Both the position numbers and the translations under genes were made by a program. 64,000 nt of DNA from Polycladomyces abyssicola. Its GTDB lineage: Bacteria > Bacillota > Bacilli > Thermoactinomycetales > JIR-001. The notes beneath the pieces are model-generated. The model worked only from the letters and a program-made list of their open reading frames with translations, ran no database searches and had not been told where the DNA came from. The stretch spans positions 1,476,001 to 1,540,000 of the forward strand of contig NZ_AP024601.1 in assembly GCF_018326425.1 (NCBI RefSeq), read 5' to 3'. Position 1 is the first letter of the stretch. Each line of letters begins with the position of its first letter. This document shows, in pieces, positions 1-9,161 of this stretch.

Positions 1-2
1 CA

Positions 3-446
3 CTGAGCGGGGAGGAAATCGTGGAGATGATCCGTTCGGCCAAGCACGATCCGGTATTGGTCATGTTTGATGATTGCGGGTGGAATCAAAAAGGGCGGGG
101 AGAACGTGCCCTGGAATATGTGGCCAACCACCCCGACATCGAGGTGCTGGGTGTGATCGCCGTGGCATCCGACAGTCGGAGAGTATCCGGCACACCGGTG
201 GATGTGGCGTTGGACCAAGACGGCAATATCGTTCATCACCGGGTGGATAAGGATGGACATGAGTTGCACCTGGAGCCGCTTCGTATCTATGGAGATACAG
301 TTGATGTGTTGAACCAGATCGAAGCGCCGATCGTTATCGGAATTGGCGACATCGGCAAGATGGAAAATCACGATCGTGCTGATTGGGGTGCTCCGGTGAC
401 CACCAAAGCGGTGGAGCTGATTTTGCAACATGCGAACGGGGATTGA
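3..446 (+). CDS. spoVAE: Stage V sporulation protein AE (SpoVAE/SpoVAEA), 5' end outside window
   Basis: The frame is open to the left edge (LSGEEIVEMI precedes the first possible start), so the gene begins upstream. The visible part carries family landmarks DPVLVMFDD, ALEYVANHPDIEVLGVIAVAS, RIYGDTVDVL and GIGDIGKM and ends with TKAVELIL, as in Bacillus SpoVAEA. In the family the spoVA operon is expressed in the forespore and its products handle dipicolinic acid uptake and release; SpoVAEA is a soluble component of less clear role. Position directly before lysA matches the spoVA-lysA order of Bacillus. A hairpin with a T-run follows the stop codon, so this is probably the last gene of its operon. 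Confidence 0.9.
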   Translation: MSGEEIVEMIRSAKHDPVLVMFDDCGWNQKGRGERALEYVANHPDIEVLGVIAVASDSRRVSGTPVDVALDQDGNIVHHRVDKDGHELHLEPLRIYGDTVDVLNQIEAPIVIGIGDIGKMENHDRADWGAPVTTKAVELILQHANGD

Positions 447-509
447 GTGCAGAGGGGGCGATTTTGTGACAATGGGTGGTCATTTCCGGAATCGACCTTT
501 CACATCATT

Positions 510-538
510 GGCGATCGCTGACCGATTCGCCTTTTTTG
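510..538 (+). terminator. Rho-independent terminator of the spoVA operon
   Basis: GGCGATCG pairs with CGAT-CGCC around a short loop and is followed by a run of T. It lies 60 bases after the spoVAE stop and before the lysA promoter. Confidence 0.7.
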
Positions 539-565
539 TTTGCATCCAAAAGGCAGGGGATTTTT

Positions 566-595
566 TGTTGATCCCCAATCCATCTGAGATATAAT
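566..595 (+). promoter_or_regulatory. Probable sigma-A promoter of lysA
   Basis: TTGTTG (566-571) and a consensus TATAAT (590-595) are separated by 18 bases, about 65 bases upstream of the lysA start. No lysine riboswitch is recognisable in the leader. Confidence 0.55.
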
Positions 596-661
596 GAATA
601 TCAATAATACGACACTGTGTGAAAGCACGGACTGTCTATTGGTTTACGGGAGGAGACAACG

Positions 662-2005
662 GTGCATTTACATGGAACCAGTCGCATCAATGAATACGGT
701 CACCTCGAAATCGGGGGATGCGATACAGTGGAGTTGGCGCGCCGTTTCGGCACGCCGCTGTATGTGATGGACGAAGATTTGATCCGGAAACGGATGAGGG
801 AATTCCGGTCCGCGATGGCCGAGACGGGATTGCCGCATCAGGTGGCTTATGCCAGTAAAGCGTTTTGCACCTTGGCCATGTGCCGTCTTGTCGCCGAAGA
901 GGGACTTCACCTGGATGTTGTCTCAGACGGGGAGTTGCATACGGCGCTCCAGGCCGGATTTCCGCCCGAACACATTCATTTTCACGGTAATAACAAAACA
1001 CCGTTTGAATTGGAGATGGCATTGGAAGCCGGAATCGGACTGTTTATCGTGGACAATTTTGTTGAGTTGTCCATGTTGAACGATCTGGCGGGCAAAAAAG
1101 GGATAAACGCCCGCGTATTGCTCCGGGTGACACCTGGAATCGAAGCTTACACACACGAATACATCCAAACCGGTCAAGAAGATTCCAAGTTTGGCTTCGA
1201 TCTGGCCAGCGGACAAGCGATCGAGGCCGCCAAATTGGCTCGGGATGCGGCGCATCTGTCTTTGGAAGGATTTCACTGCCATATCGGCTCACAAATTTTC
1301 GAAACGGAAGGATTCCGTCTGGTGGTGGATAAGATGGCCGCCTTCATCCGTGAATGCAGGGAAACGCTCGCGGTGGAGACCCGAATTTTGAATCTGGGTG
1401 GCGGGTTTGGCATCCGTTATCAGAAAGAGGATCGCCCGCTGCCGATCCGCCAATATGTTCAAGCCATCGCCGATGCAGTGAAAACTGCGTTTGCAGGTGA
1501 GCCGGTGATCCCCGAAGTATGGCTGGAACCGGGCCGCAGCATCGTCGGTGAGGCGGGAACAACGCTCTATACGGTAGGCACGATGAAAGAGGTACCCGGT
1601 GTGCGCAAATATGTGGCCGTGGACGGGGGGATGACGGACAACCTGCGTCCGGCGTTGTACCAAGCCAAATATGAGGCTTTGCTTGCAAACCGTGCTGCGG
1701 AAGAACCGACGGAGGTTGTTTCGATCGCCGGCAAATGTTGCGAGAGTGGGGATATGTTGATTTGGGATCTGCCTCTGCCGTCGCCGCGAACGGGAGATAT
1801 CTTGGCGGTCAGCTGTACGGGAGCATACAACTACAGCATGGCCAACAATTACAACCGCATCCGTCGACCTGCGGTGGTTTTCGTCCGTGACGGTCAAGCG
1901 AAAGTCGTCGTCCGCCGGGAGACGTTGGACGATCTGATCCATAACGACTGTCTCTCTCCCGAACCGGTTCAGGTCAAACGGGAAGAGGAAGAGCCGGTGG
2001 GATGA
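662..2005 (+). CDS. lysA: Diaminopimelate decarboxylase (LysA)
   Basis: Catalyses the last step of lysine synthesis, meso-diaminopimelate to L-lysine plus CO2, with pyridoxal phosphate in the cytoplasm. The 447-residue product has the alanine-racemase-like barrel followed by the C-terminal beta domain: PLP lysine in ASKAFC (about Lys66), HCHIGSQI, the glycine-rich LNLGGGFGI, EPGRSIVGE, and CESGD from the dimer-shared active site. GTG start with GGGAGGAG upstream. It has its own promoter and is not followed by a related gene; the next element is the structured RNA candidate. Confidence 0.96.
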   Translation: MHLHGTSRINEYGHLEIGGCDTVELARRFGTPLYVMDEDLIRKRMREFRSAMAETGLPHQVAYASKAFCTLAMCRLVAEEGLHLDVVSDGELHTALQAGFPPEHIHFHGNNKTPFELEMALEAGIGLFIVDNFVELSMLNDLAGKKGINARVLLRVTPGIEAYTHEYIQTGQEDSKFGFDLASGQAIEAAKLARDAAHLSLEGFHCHIGSQIFETEGFRLVVDKMAAFIRECRETLAVETRILNLGGGFGIRYQKEDRPLPIRQYVQAIADAVKTAFAGEPVIPEVWLEPGRSIVGEAGTTLYTVGTMKEVPGVRKYVAVDGGMTDNLRPALYQAKYEALLANRAAEEPTEVVSIAGKCCESGDMLIWDLPLPSPRTGDILAVSCTGAYNYSMANNYNRIRRPAVVFVRDGQAKVVVRRETLDDLIHNDCLSPEPVQVKREEEEPVG

Positions 2006-2178
2006 AGTCTTAAAAAACGATGTGAGCAAATATCGATTTCGGGGTTGTCTCTCCCGTAAAAAAGCCGCAATCGGCTCGGTGCATGTAATCCAACATTTCC
2101 GTCGCCTGCTGGAATTTCCCTTTAATTTCCTTCCCGTCACAAGGATAATTGTTTCATCACGGAGTCATTATAAAGATG

Positions 2179-2571
2179 CGGGTACGCAACGGTTGAGCTC
2201 AGATCCATCTGTGCTCTCATGAATGGGGGTGCAGATGGATCGACCAAAGATTGCATACAGGTCATGCCATTGGCTTGTATGCAGTCGGAGGGAAGATGCC
2301 GTACGGTTGGGAAAGGCTCCGTTGCAGTCGGGTATCAACCTGATTGCAGCGGGGTCCCAACCGATCGTACGGCGTCGAGCGAAGATCGTGCAGGGTTCCG
2401 AAATGATTCCATACAGCCGTTTGGTTGTATGGGGTTATGAAGGGATCCTGCACGATCGAACGAACCATCATCATGGGTTGTGAAATGTTTGGTCATGGTC
2501 GAAAGATCATGGCTGGATATGAAGCGATTCATGGTGGTGCAAGGTAGACCGTTGCGTGCTCGTTTTTTTTT
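2179..2571 (+). ncRNA. Candidate structured non-coding RNA, ~390 nt, unassigned family
   Basis: The ends pair: 2179-2193 with 2548-2562 gives 15 base pairs (two G-U), immediately followed by nine T, so the closing helix can double as terminator. Inside are successive hairpins: 2202-2211/2232-2241 (10 bp, perfect), 2253-2259/2276-2282 (7 bp), 2298-2312/2353-2373 (7+8 bp around a bulge, with an inner 8-bp helix), 2384-2394/2447-2457 (11 bp, with an inner CCATACA/TGTATGG helix), and 2494-2511 (7 bp closed by a GAAA tetraloop). A TATAAA lies at 2169-2174, but a good -35 is not clear. Overlapping reading frames lack ribosome sites and family resemblance. I do not see the landmark sequences of RNase P RNA, tmRNA, SRP RNA or 6S RNA. 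Function unknown. Confidence 0.65.
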
Positions 2572-2737
2572 GTACCTCTATTTGCGGCAGTCCGTAACAC
2601 GAACCCTGGACCGGAGAATTAATCCTATCGGGGAAGGACACGCACCAAAGTGTGGAAATTGCATATGTATGATGCCGGAGGATCCTCCACGATAAACAAC
2701 GCACGTTGAAGGTTCCAGCGTTCATGACGATCCAGAA

Positions 2738-2784
2738 GCAACCCGGCGCTCCGGTTAGGTAATTGCTGCTGCCGGGTTGCTTTG
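2738..2784 (+). terminator. Hairpin terminator
   Basis: GCAACCCGGC pairs perfectly with GCCGGGTTGC and is followed by TTTGTTTTG. No clear gene ends just upstream on the plus strand; it may back up the RNA terminator at 2571. Confidence 0.5.
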
Positions 2785-2805
2785 TTTTGCGGATCAGTAG
2801 CTACA

Positions 2806-3286
2806 TCAGATTAACTGTTTATAATAAAAAATCGTTGCATGTAATTCGCCACTTGCGGATTTCGCATAGTGAGGAATCCGTCCAGCCCGAATATAACCCA
2901 TAGAAGTATAAAGGAGATTAGAAGGGTCTCCTTCTCTTGTATCGAGAACTAATAACGATCTACCCTCCTGCTTTGCTCTTTCTTCAGCCTTTTGCATTAG
3001 TGAACGACCGATACCATTACGTCGATAATGAGGGTGTGTCATTAATTTTGCGATTTGGCTCTATGGCCACCGTTCTGCTTCGTACATAAATGTAACTGTA
3101 CGCTTCCGACTATCTGATTATTTATTTTAGCGACAAATAGTATCACTTCAGGGTTCAATGCGTTTCGCCAATATTTTTTGTAATCTGAAATCCCCAATGG
3201 TGGTAAAAAGCCAATCGACGCACCGTCTTCTGTATCAGAAGTTCCGAAAGTTCATCCATATGTTCTTCAATGGATTTGGTGATCAC
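2806..3286 (-). pseudogene. GNAT-family N-acetyltransferase, frameshifted
   Basis: Three reading frames together rebuild one GNAT protein. Frame 1 gives IEEHMDELSELLI. Frame 2 gives EDGASIGFLPPLGISDY and continues to VQLHLCTKQNGGHRA. Frame 3 gives IAKLMTHPHYRRNGIGRSLM and runs to the stop at 2806. The acetyl-CoA loop HYRRNGIG and the VQLHL strand are typical. At least two indels (near 3220 and 3060) break it. Only the C-terminal 78 residues remain in a single open frame, so an active enzyme is unlikely. The original start was probably the GTG near 3286. Confidence 0.75.
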
Positions 3287-3509
3287 CGTTCAATTTCTTT
3301 CTCGGTTCACTCCACATGCCCACTCAAGGAAGTAGGTTAGGACTGCTCACTCAACCGGCTAAGTAAGTCGCTCACCTGGGATTATTAAATGAGAATGTCC
3401 AAAGTCACCCGTCCTTTTTCATACAATTTGTCTGATTTCACTTTGTTTCTCGTTTGATAACGTTAAGAACAGAAAGCGTTTGCAAGATATGAAACAGGAG
3501 GAACGGCTG

Positions 3510-4628
3510 ATGAGGATCGGTGTACCGAAAGAGATCAAAAACAGGGAATACCGGGTGGCCATCACCCCTGCGGGTGTCCAGGCGCTCAAGGACGCGGGGC
3601 ACGAAGTGTGGGTCCAACAGGGAGCCGGAGAGGGAAGCGGTTTTACCGATGAGGAATATGTACGGGCCGGGGCTCAAATGGTGTCCGCGGACGAAGCTTG
3701 GTCAGCGGATATGGTGTTGAAAGTAAAAGAGCCGCTGCCGGAAGAGTACCGCTATTTCCGGAGCGATTTGTTGCTGTTCACATATCTGCATCTGGCTGCC
3801 GATCGGGCATTGACAGATGCGTTGGTGCAATCGGGTGTCACAGCGATTGCGTATGAAACGGTACAGCTTGACAACGGCGCGTTGCCACTTTTGGCACCGA
3901 TGAGCGAAGTGGCGGGAAGGATGTCCGTTCAGGTGGGTGCACAATCATTGGAGAAACCCAAAGGGGGATTGGGTGTCCTCTTGGGTGGTGTACCTGGCGT
4001 TTCCCCGGCCAATGTGGTGATTGTGGGCGGCGGCGTGGTGGGAACCAATGCCGCGAAAATGGCAGTTGGTCTGGGTGCTCAGGTGACCGTATTGGATGTA
4101 AACGGGCAGCGTCTGCGCGAACTGGATGACCTCTTCGGCGGCCGCGTCCGTACGTTGATGTCGAACCGCTACAACATTGAAGAAGCAGTGCAGCAAGCGG
4201 ATTTGGTGATCGGGTCGGTTTTGATCCCAGGTAAACGCGCACCGAAATTGGTGACGCGGGAAATGGTGGCCAAGATGAAACCCGGATCGGTGATCGTTGA
4301 TGTGGCCGTGGACCAAGGGGGTTGCGTCGAAACGGCGGATCGGGTCACAACGCATGAGCAACCCACCTATACGGTGTATGGCGTCGTCCATTATTCCGTG
4401 GCCAACATGCCCGGTGCGGTGCCGCGAACCTCAACGTTGGCTCTGACCAATGCCACCTTGCCTTATGTATTGCGGCTGGCCGAGGGAAAACTGCATGAAG
4501 ATCCCGCTCTGTTGCGCGGTGTCAACGTGGCCGCAGGTCGCATCACACACCGTGGTGTAGCCGAATCGTTCAACATGGATTACGTCTCGCCTGAGGAAGC
4601 TTTGAGCAGCAAGTTGACAACAGTTTAA
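3510..4628 (+). CDS. ald: Alanine dehydrogenase
   Basis: NAD-dependent interconversion of L-alanine and pyruvate plus ammonia; in sporeformers it supports alanine catabolism and normal sporulation. The 372-residue product starts [10 protein letters not shown]; catalytic Lys (KVKEP, about 73) and His (YLHLAAD, about 94) are present, as is the NAD-binding fold [18 protein letters not shown]. Start chosen at 3510 because AGGAGG lies 7 bases upstream; an upstream in-frame ATG at 3489 would add ten unconserved residues. A weak cre-like sequence (3471-3484) lies before it. Converges with a PucR-type regulator of the AdeR kind, which activates ald in B. subtilis. Followed by a terminator. Confidence 0.96.
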   Translation: MRIGVPKEIKNREYRVAITPAGVQALKDAGHEVWVQQGAGEGSGFTDEEYVRAGAQMVSADEAWSADMVLKVKEPLPEEYRYFRSDLLLFTYLHLAADRALTDALVQSGVTAIAYETVQLDNGALPLLAPMSEVAGRMSVQVGAQSLEKPKGGLGVLLGGVPGVSPANVVIVGGGVVGTNAAKMAVGLGAQVTVLDVNGQRLRELDDLFGGRVRTLMSNRYNIEEAVQQADLVIGSVLIPGKRAPKLVTREMVAKMKPGSVIVDVAVDQGGCVETADRVTTHEQPTYTVYGVVHYSVANMPGAVPRTSTLALTNATLPYVLRLAEGKLHEDPALLRGVNVAAGRITHRGVAESFNMDYVSPEEALSSKLTTV

Positions 4629-4664
4629 TCCCTTTTGATGACAACCTCATTTTCCCTATTGGAT

Positions 4665-4697
4665 ACCCCACACGGCTTTGGCTGTGTGGGGTGTTTT
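4665..4697 (+). terminator. Rho-independent terminator of ald
   Basis: ACCCCACAC pairs with GTGTGGGGT and is followed by GTTTTT, 37 bases after the ald stop. Confidence 0.85.
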
Positions 4698-4930
4698 TAC
4701 CTAGGGTGTCTGGTCAATATTGCCCGATTTCTTTTCGAGTCATTCCACTTTCTCCCTAACGGTAAGCACATCATGGCCGCTCTGCCTCAGGTGAATGTAT
4801 GCTCCGCTTTGAGAAAATTGCCTGTGATGGAATCCGTGCGCTTTCCGGGGCGTCGTCCGGCAGGGCTTGGTCAATCGCTCACCTGGGAAAACATTGTCCC
4901 CTTACGGCATGAGAAAAAACCCAAAATGTT

Positions 4931-6526
4931 TTATCTCCGTTGCACCTGGAGAAACCGATGTGCCGACAAAGCGGTTTCCAGCGCGAGGCGCCGGACTGGG
5001 GAATCCCAATCTTTTCCCAACAATTGTTCGATTTGTTCCAATCGATAGTACAGTGTTTGGCGATGTATATACAAGACGTTGGAGGTGTGTTGTTTGGACT
5101 GGTTTTCAGCCAGATACACTTCCAAGGTTTTGGTCAATTGGGTTCCGTGTTCCCTGTCGTATGTCAAAAGCGGACCGATCTGGGCTTCCACGTATTGCGC
5201 CAGAACGGAGGGTGACACCTGCAAAAACAACTGCCAAGCATGGAGATCCTCGCAGTAGACGACAGGAGCCGACGAAGTGGTTTCCCCGTCGTTGGCTGGG
5301 ACATCGGCGACGTTGATGAGGGACAAGGCCGCAACGGCTTGACGCCACGCTTGAGGCGCTTGCTCCCAGCGGGTAAAGGCAAGACTGACTCCCGCTTTCC
5401 AGTCAAAGGGCCCGAGATGAGACCAGTTGGGGGACTGGATGGACACACGGTTGAAACCACGTCGCAACCGGTCCTGAAACGGCAGATTGGCGGTAGGAGT
5501 CCGGTCGGCGAGAATCAGGACCCATAGTCCTTCGTGCGGAGCGGTCCATACTCCGACGCCCAGTGGGGTTAATTCATTTCGTATGGTGTGCGTCCATTTC
5601 AGCAAGGCGATATTTTGCATGGTTTCCACACGGTTGTATTCCGAGTTGTATCCATGGCAAGGCTCAACCGCACAAATCGCCAGTTGTCCGCCTTGATCGA
5701 CGGCTTCGGAAAGCTCCTTAGGAGGTCGGGTTGAACCCGATTCAATCAGGTGATCGATCCACTGCTGTGTCACCCGTAACCGGCGTTCTTCCAACGAAAT
5801 GCTCCGCAACAGTTCCTGAGCGAGCGCAGTAGCCGCGCGTTCCATAACCAGTCGCGCGAAGTCGGTCGGGGCGGTGGAACCGCTCATTTGCAGTTCACCC
5901 ACTTGTACATCCAAGACGACGATCGGATGAGATAAGACATGCGGATGTTCCGGGTTTTCCCGAAAGTCGGGATATACCAAATCCTCCCCCAGATAATCAA
6001 CCAAACGGACCGCATACCCCGTTTCCTGATGCAGCAGTCGAAGGATGTTGGTCGCTCCCTGCGGCTTCAGTGCCAGCTGGTGAAATTGGTGAGAGAGCCG
6101 TTCCAACGCCAGCAACTGCCGGTGGTGTCGATGGATCAGATCGCCGTGAATGTCCTGTGTGATTTCAATGAAGGAAACCGGTTCTTCAAACACGATGATC
6201 GGGAAGGCGTGCTGGTCAGCAAAAGCTTTGGCTTCCTCAGACAGGTGGACGAATTGATGGACCAATTCGATGGCCAGGGCGGACACGCCACTTTCCCACA
6301 GTTCGCGAACAAACTGTACCTTCAATTCTTTTTCTTCTCCCAGACCCACCCCGGTCATGAGAATCAATTCGTTTCCCCGCACATAAGATGAGCCGTCCAT
6401 GATTTCCAAGATGTGAACCCATTTCACCTCGCGGTGCAGGCCACGGGAGCCGGCAGCCACTTTGGCGTGCCGGAACAGCGGGCGTTTCAGAATGTCGGAG
6501 ACGGTCAGTGGCGATTGGATGTCCAT
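4931..6526 (-). CDS. PucR-family transcriptional regulator, probable AdeR-like activator of ald
   Basis: 531 residues. N-terminal PucR domain (TVSDILKRPLF, GSRGLHREVKWVHILE, RGNELILMTGVG), a central GGDEF-like region, and a C-terminal helix-turn-helix of the PucR type (HTSNVLYIHRQTLYYRLEQI). Start set at 6526 because GGGAGGAAG precedes that ATG; the longer frame upstream has no ribosome site. In B. subtilis the PucR protein AdeR is encoded next to ald and activates it in response to alanine. The adjacency here supports the same role, by inference. The 3' ends of ald and this gene face each other. Confidence 0.85.
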   Translation of the reverse strand: MDIQSPLTVSDILKRPLFRHAKVAAGSRGLHREVKWVHILEIMDGSSYVRGNELILMTGVGLGEEKELKVQFVRELWESGVSALAIELVHQFVHLSEEAKAFADQHAFPIIVFEEPVSFIEITQDIHGDLIHRHHRQLLALERLSHQFHQLALKPQGATNILRLLHQETGYAVRLVDYLGEDLVYPDFRENPEHPHVLSHPIVVLDVQVGELQMSGSTAPTDFARLVMERAATALAQELLRSISLEERRLRVTQQWIDHLIESGSTRPPKELSEAVDQGGQLAICAVEPCHGYNSEYNRVETMQNIALLKWTHTIRNELTPLGVGVWTAPHEGLWVLILADRTPTANLPFQDRLRRGFNRVSIQSPNWSHLGPFDWKAGVSLAFTRWEQAPQAWRQAVAALSLINVADVPANDGETTSSAPVVYCEDLHAWQLFLQVSPSVLAQYVEAQIGPLLTYDREHGTQLTKTLEVYLAENQSKQHTSNVLYIHRQTLYYRLEQIEQLLGKDWDSPVRRLALETALSAHRFLQVQRR

Positions 6527-6729
6527 AAGCACTTCCTCCCACGATGCGACGGTTTCATGATCATGATACTTCAAGGCAGGGGAGTGAGAAAGTAAAGTTT
6601 TTTCCAAGTCGAACGCAGGGAATAAGCCGGTCTGTGGCAAGTTTGTGCCTCTTTTTCTGGTAACAGGTCTAATTTTTTCGTGCTGTGTTATGATAGGAAC
6701 GAAGGTGGTGCGTTAGAGGAGGGACCCTG

Positions 6730-7662
6730 GTGAGTCGAGGCTTGAAATGGTTTTCATGGACAACTGCGTTTGGGCTTTATCTCATATTGCTCATGGGAGC
6801 ATTGGTAACAAAAACGGGTTCGGGAAAAGGCTGCGGCAATACGTGGCCGTTTTGCAACGGAGAAGTGTTTCCGACCTATGCTACGCTTCAGACATGGGTG
6901 GAGTACAGCCACCGTGTCGTCTCTGGGCTGGTCGGTTTGTTCGTCGTGATTTTGGCTGTCTGGGCATGGAAGGTGTTCCGCCAGGACCGTGTGGTGTTGT
7001 GGTTGGCTGCCGCCAGCGTCTTTTTCGTGGTCCTGCAAGGACTGTTGGGAGCGGCTGCCGTGGTGTGGGGTCAATCCGACGCCGTGTTGGCTTCCCACTT
7101 CGGATTTTCGCTGATGTCGCTGGCTGCTTGTGTATTGTTGGTCTTGTATTTGGAGCAAAAAGACAAAGGAGACGCGTCCCCCGACCGCACCGTGTCCACT
7201 CGTTACAAATACGGCGTATGGGGGATCACCGTTTACACGTATCTCGTCGTGTACACGGGCGCATACGTGCGTCATACCGGCTCCAGCCTGGGTTGCGGGG
7301 AAAACTTCCCTGGTTGTGACGGACATTGGTTGCCCGATTGGACCAGTTTGGCGGGCATCCATCTGTTGCACCGAACTGCGGCATATTCCCTGTGGCTGTT
7401 GGTGGCGGGGCTGGTGTGGGTCACCGTCCGATTTTACCGTCAACATCATGAGTTGGTGCGTGCTGCATGGTTCGCATGGGTGTTTGTCACCTTGCAGGCG
7501 GCGACCGGCATCGCCAGTGTACTGACCGGCATCCAGCTAATCATCGCGCTGTTGCACACGACGGTCATCTCCATCTTTTTCTCGGTGATGTGTTATTTGT
7601 GCATGCGGGTGGGCATGCCTTGGCGTCACAAACCAGCCGTCAGAGAAGAAGCCATGAAGTGA
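6730..7662 (+). CDS. ctaA: Heme A synthase (CtaA)
   Basis: Membrane enzyme that oxidises the C8 methyl of heme O to give heme A for aa3-type cytochrome oxidase. The 310-residue product has eight hydrophobic segments in two repeated halves. Each half keeps a cysteine pair and histidine motifs: GKGCGNTWPFC then YSHRVVSG; SLGCGENFPGC then LLHRTAAY. GTG start at 6730 with GAGGAGGG upstream. Transcribed divergently from the PucR regulator. ctaB and the oxidase genes are not in the window. Confidence 0.95.
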   Translation: MSRGLKWFSWTTAFGLYLILLMGALVTKTGSGKGCGNTWPFCNGEVFPTYATLQTWVEYSHRVVSGLVGLFVVILAVWAWKVFRQDRVVLWLAAASVFFVVLQGLLGAAAVVWGQSDAVLASHFGFSLMSLAACVLLVLYLEQKDKGDASPDRTVSTRYKYGVWGITVYTYLVVYTGAYVRHTGSSLGCGENFPGCDGHWLPDWTSLAGIHLLHRTAAYSLWLLVAGLVWVTVRFYRQHHELVRAAWFAWVFVTLQAATGIASVLTGIQLIIALLHTTVISIFFSVMCYLCMRVGMPWRHKPAVREEAMK

Positions 7663-7740
7663 GGATGGTCGTTTACGTAGACTTTTGTTTCGACTTCCGT
7701 TATACTTTGAAGTACAACCGTATAGGAAACATCCAATAAC

Positions 7741-7874
7741 ATCCTTCGGGGCAGGGTGAAATTCCCGACCGGCGGTGATGGCGGACGAATCCGCCTCAGC
7801 CCGTGACCCGCGAATTCGCGGTGGATCCGGTGAAACTCCGGGGCCGACAGTGAGAGTCTGGATGGGAGAAGGAT
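7741..7874 (+). promoter_or_regulatory. FMN riboswitch (RFN element)
   Basis: P1 is formed by ATCCTTC (7741) and GAAGGAT (7868). Between them lie the invariant RFN segments GGGCAGGGTGAAATTCCCGA, CCGGCGGT, AGCCCGTGA and TCCGGTGAAACTCCGG, in order. With the terminator hairpin at 7987 it is expected to stop transcription of the riboflavin operon when FMN is abundant. Confidence 0.97.
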
Positions 7875-7986
7875 GAACGGGATGCGTGTATCTTCTTCTG
7901 GGGTTGGGAAAATAATCCAACTCCGGGTGGAAGGTTTATTTTACTATGCACAAATATCATGCGCCATCCTTGTTCATGTTTTCACA

Positions 7987-8011
7987 AGCCCCGGATTTCC
8001 GGGGCTTTTTC
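7987..8011 (+). terminator. Riboswitch-controlled terminator before ribD
   Basis: AGCCCCGGA pairs with the complementary CCGGGGCT across a TTT loop, then TTTTT. It lies between the FMN aptamer and ribD, the usual expression platform. Confidence 0.9.
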
Positions 8012-8050
8012 TGTACCCGTTGCGATCCTCGAAAACAAAGGAGACAGGAT

Positions 8051-9148
8051 ATGGAGCACCATGAAAAATGGATGCGGTTGGCGTTGCAGCTGGCGCGATC
8101 GGCCGAGGGGCAAACCTCGCCCAATCCGTTGGTAGGGGCGGTGGTGGTCAAGGACGGCCGGTTGATCGGGATGGGGGCGCATTTGCGTGCGGGTACGCCG
8201 CACGCGGAAGTACACGCGTTGGACATGGCCGGCCCGGAAGCGCACGGCAGCACGTTGTATGTCACGCTAGAACCGTGCAATCACTATGGACGCACGCCTC
8301 CATGTACGGAAAAAGTGATCACCTCCGGTGTGAAAACGGTCGTGATCGGCTCGAAAGATCCTGATCCGCGTGTGGCAGGAAGCGGTATTCGGCGATTGCA
8401 GGAAGCGGGCGTCGAGGTGGTGCTGGGAGTACTGGAGGCAGAATGTCTCCGGCTGAATGAAGCGTATTTTCATCACCGACGGACTGGCAGGCCGTTTGTT
8501 ACCTTAAAAACGGCCTCTACGCTGGACGGTAAAATCGCGACACATACCGGGCACAGCCGGTGGGTGACGGGTGAAGCTGCCCGGGCGGAAGTGCACAGAC
8601 TCCGTCACATCCATGATGCAATCATGGTGGGTGTCGGCACTGTGTTGGCTGACAAGCCGCGGTTGACCACGCGTTTGCCGAGAGGCGGCCACAACCCGAT
8701 CCGGGTGGTGATCGACAGCCGTCTGCGTCTTCCGTCGGACACGCCGGTGACGGACGTGACGGAAGCACCGACTTGGGTGTTTTGCACTGACGAGCGGGAC
8801 CCGGACAAAGAGGAACAATTGCGTGCCAAAGGGGTCAAAATCGTATCCACCGGGCCTGGTCCACGTGTCGACTTGCACCGCGTCATGCGGGTATTGGGGG
8901 AACACGGAGTGCTGTCGATATTGGTGGAAGGCGGCGGAACGCTGAACGCCGCACTGTTGCGGGAACGGTTGGTGGACAAAGTGATCGCATTTGTCGCTCC
9001 CAAGCTGTTGGGCGGGCAGAACAGCCCCACTTCCGTCGAAGGGGAGGAACGGGAGACGATGGCGGAGGCGATTCATCTCCGGGATCTCGAGGTGCAACGC
9101 TTTGGAGAGGATTTGTGTGTGATCGGATATCCCGTATTCCCGTCGTAA
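8051..9148 (+). CDS. ribD: Riboflavin biosynthesis deaminase/reductase RibD
   Basis: Bifunctional enzyme for the second and third steps of riboflavin synthesis: deamination of the pyrimidine ring, then NADPH reduction of the ribosyl side chain. 365 residues. The N-terminal cytidine-deaminase domain has zinc motifs HAEVHAL and EPCNHYGRTPPC; the C-terminal reductase domain starts near residue 145 (FVTLKTASTLDGKIA) and has ILVEGGGTLNAALL. Start at 8051 after AAAGGAGA; the longer frame would run through the terminator. First gene of the rib operon. Confidence 0.96.
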   Translation: MEHHEKWMRLALQLARSAEGQTSPNPLVGAVVVKDGRLIGMGAHLRAGTPHAEVHALDMAGPEAHGSTLYVTLEPCNHYGRTPPCTEKVITSGVKTVVIGSKDPDPRVAGSGIRRLQEAGVEVVLGVLEAECLRLNEAYFHHRRTGRPFVTLKTASTLDGKIATHTGHSRWVTGEAARAEVHRLRHIHDAIMVGVGTVLADKPRLTTRLPRGGHNPIRVVIDSRLRLPSDTPVTDVTEAPTWVFCTDERDPDKEEQLRAKGVKIVSTGPGPRVDLHRVMRVLGEHGVLSILVEGGGTLNAALLRERLVDKVIAFVAPKLLGGQNSPTSVEGEERETMAEAIHLRDLEVQRFGEDLCVIGYPVFPS

Positions 9149-9161
9149 AGGAGGAATCCGG

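Noticed and set aside
2179-2571. Identification as RNase P RNA, tmRNA, SRP RNA or 6S RNA
   Set aside because: Length and end pairing resemble RNase P RNA, but the conserved GAGGAAAGTCC and ACAGAA-type cores are absent; tmRNA and SRP landmarks are also missing.
2219-2695. Overlapping 65-86-codon frames on both strands in the hairpin region
   Set aside because: They have no ribosome sites and no family resemblance, and their open frames follow from the paired repeats; an RNA explains the region better.
2806-3042. 78-codon frame as a complete small acetyltransferase
   Set aside because: It is only the C-terminal part of a GNAT protein whose N-terminal part is visible upstream in other frames.
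3471-3484. cre-like AGAAAGCGTTTGCA before ald
   Set aside because: One fixed base differs from the consensus and the site overlaps the leader near the ribosome site; too weak to list as a feature.
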